Source: a virus. Taken from it: DNA of 22,411 nucleotides. Location: IMG/VR virus record IMGVR_UViG_3300032605_001456, positions 1 through 22,411 of that record; one strand, given 5' to 3'. Position numbers and translations under genes: made by a program. The first letter of the stretch is position 1, and the number at the start of each line of letters is the position of its first letter. Below, one piece after another: positions 22,032 to 22,411 of the stretch. A model generated the notes under the pieces. The model made no database searches, was not told where the DNA came from, and saw nothing but the letters and a program-made list of their open reading frames with translations.

Positions 22032-22411
22032 TTGACTACCTCCTCACGGGTGAACGTCTCAACCTTGTAAAGATCCTCACCAAAGATGCGTAGGTACTTT
22101 CCTTGCCTGAGACCTGCTTCTTCATCCGTCGATAGCACAACAAATGACCCCCATTGTTTGTTGTCAATGATGAACTTCACAGATTCCCAGGTTGGAAGAT
22201 CAGCCTTGTTCAATTCTAACAACTCAACGAGATTTGCGTTCATGCCAACACGTACATCCTCGATCGTCACTAGCGACTTCATCGATTCACGTGAAACGAT
22301 CTCGGACTTACAAACGTCAAGCACCTTATGAACGATTCCGCAGTTGTTACACTGTGCGAACTTCACACGAGCAGATCCATCGTCCTCTATTACAGAGAAA
22401 ACAACGAACTG
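22028..22411 (-). CDS. Zn-ribbon-containing conserved phage protein, 5' end outside window
   Basis: The frame is open to the window edge and gives 127 residues plus stop. The visible protein starts Q-F-V-V-F-S-V-I-E-D-D-G-S-A-R, then C21-x-x-C24-G-I-V-H-K-V and C34-K-S-E, a cysteine pattern that suggests a zinc site, followed by a helical domain (V-E-L-L-E-L-N, L-P-T-W-E-S-V-K-F-I-I-D-N-K-Q-W-G). The 112-residue version from the GTG at 22366 has no ribosome-binding site and would drop a strand that reads as part of the domain, so I treat the gene as partial. Its TGA overlaps the GTG of the next gene. It resembles unnamed small proteins of other large phages (memory only). Function unknown; a nucleic-acid or protein-binding zinc ribbon is the visible fact. 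Confidence 0.72.
   Translation of the reverse strand, partial: QFVVFSVIEDDGSARVKFAQCNNCGIVHKVLDVCKSEIVSRESMKSLVTIEDVRVGMNANLVELLELNKADLPTWESVKFIIDNKQWGSFVVLSTDEEAGLRQGKYLRIFGEDLYKVETFTREEVVK

Noticed and set aside
1-22411. tRNA genes, CRISPR array, insertion sequences or T4-type late promoters (TATAAATA)
   Set aside because: Reading both strands showed no cloverleaf, no regularly spaced repeats, no transposase and no exact TATAAATA box. Gaps between genes are all under 125 bp.

Overview
The window looks like a piece of a large tailed double-stranded DNA phage (Caudoviricetes), probably a jumbo myovirus-like genome. The evidence is dense packing with 1-4 bp gene overlaps, one dominant coding strand, a run of very long virion-type proteins beside phage replication and packaging enzymes, a GIY-YIG homing endonuclease, and auxiliary genes common in big phages (PIN-PhoH, ClpP, a region-4-only sigma-like factor). 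There are no ribosomal, metabolic or tRNA genes. The host cannot be named from the sequence. An Hc1-type histone H1-like protein is compatible with, but does not prove, a host group in which such proteins are common.

Layout: nineteen of the twenty genes are on the minus strand, so transcription mostly runs from high to low coordinates. Right end (22411-19447): a cut Zn-ribbon protein, a small unknown protein, ClpP protease and a DinG/XPD-type helicase. Middle control region (19446-18205): an Hc1-like DNA-binding protein with a strong hairpin terminator behind it, a Pro/Val-rich unknown protein, and the only plus-strand gene, a 94-aa protein with a sigma-70 region 4 helix-turn-helix. That gene is divergent from a PIN-PhoH ATPase (18204-16813).

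Virion block (16757-1283): eight probable or possible structural genes, including one of 1453 aa, with fibronectin-III-like and LamG/ConA-like modules. Two kinds of module recur inside the block: an N-terminal one (238-aa and 316-aa proteins) and a C-terminal one (847-aa and 419-aa proteins). A GIY-YIG/NUMOD homing endonuclease interrupts the block. Left end (1279-1): a T4 gp4/TnsA-like head-completion nuclease, a RuvC-like resolvase and the first 39 codons of a probable DNA primase.

How the genes may work together (inference): the virion block makes tail, baseplate or host-contact parts. The gp4-like nuclease and RuvC-like resolvase process DNA ends and branches around packaging, and the primase and helicase serve replication and repair. 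The sigma-like protein, Hc1-like protein and PhoH form a compact regulatory/nucleoid module with its own divergent and terminated transcripts. All family assignments come from reading motifs by eye; no searches were run.
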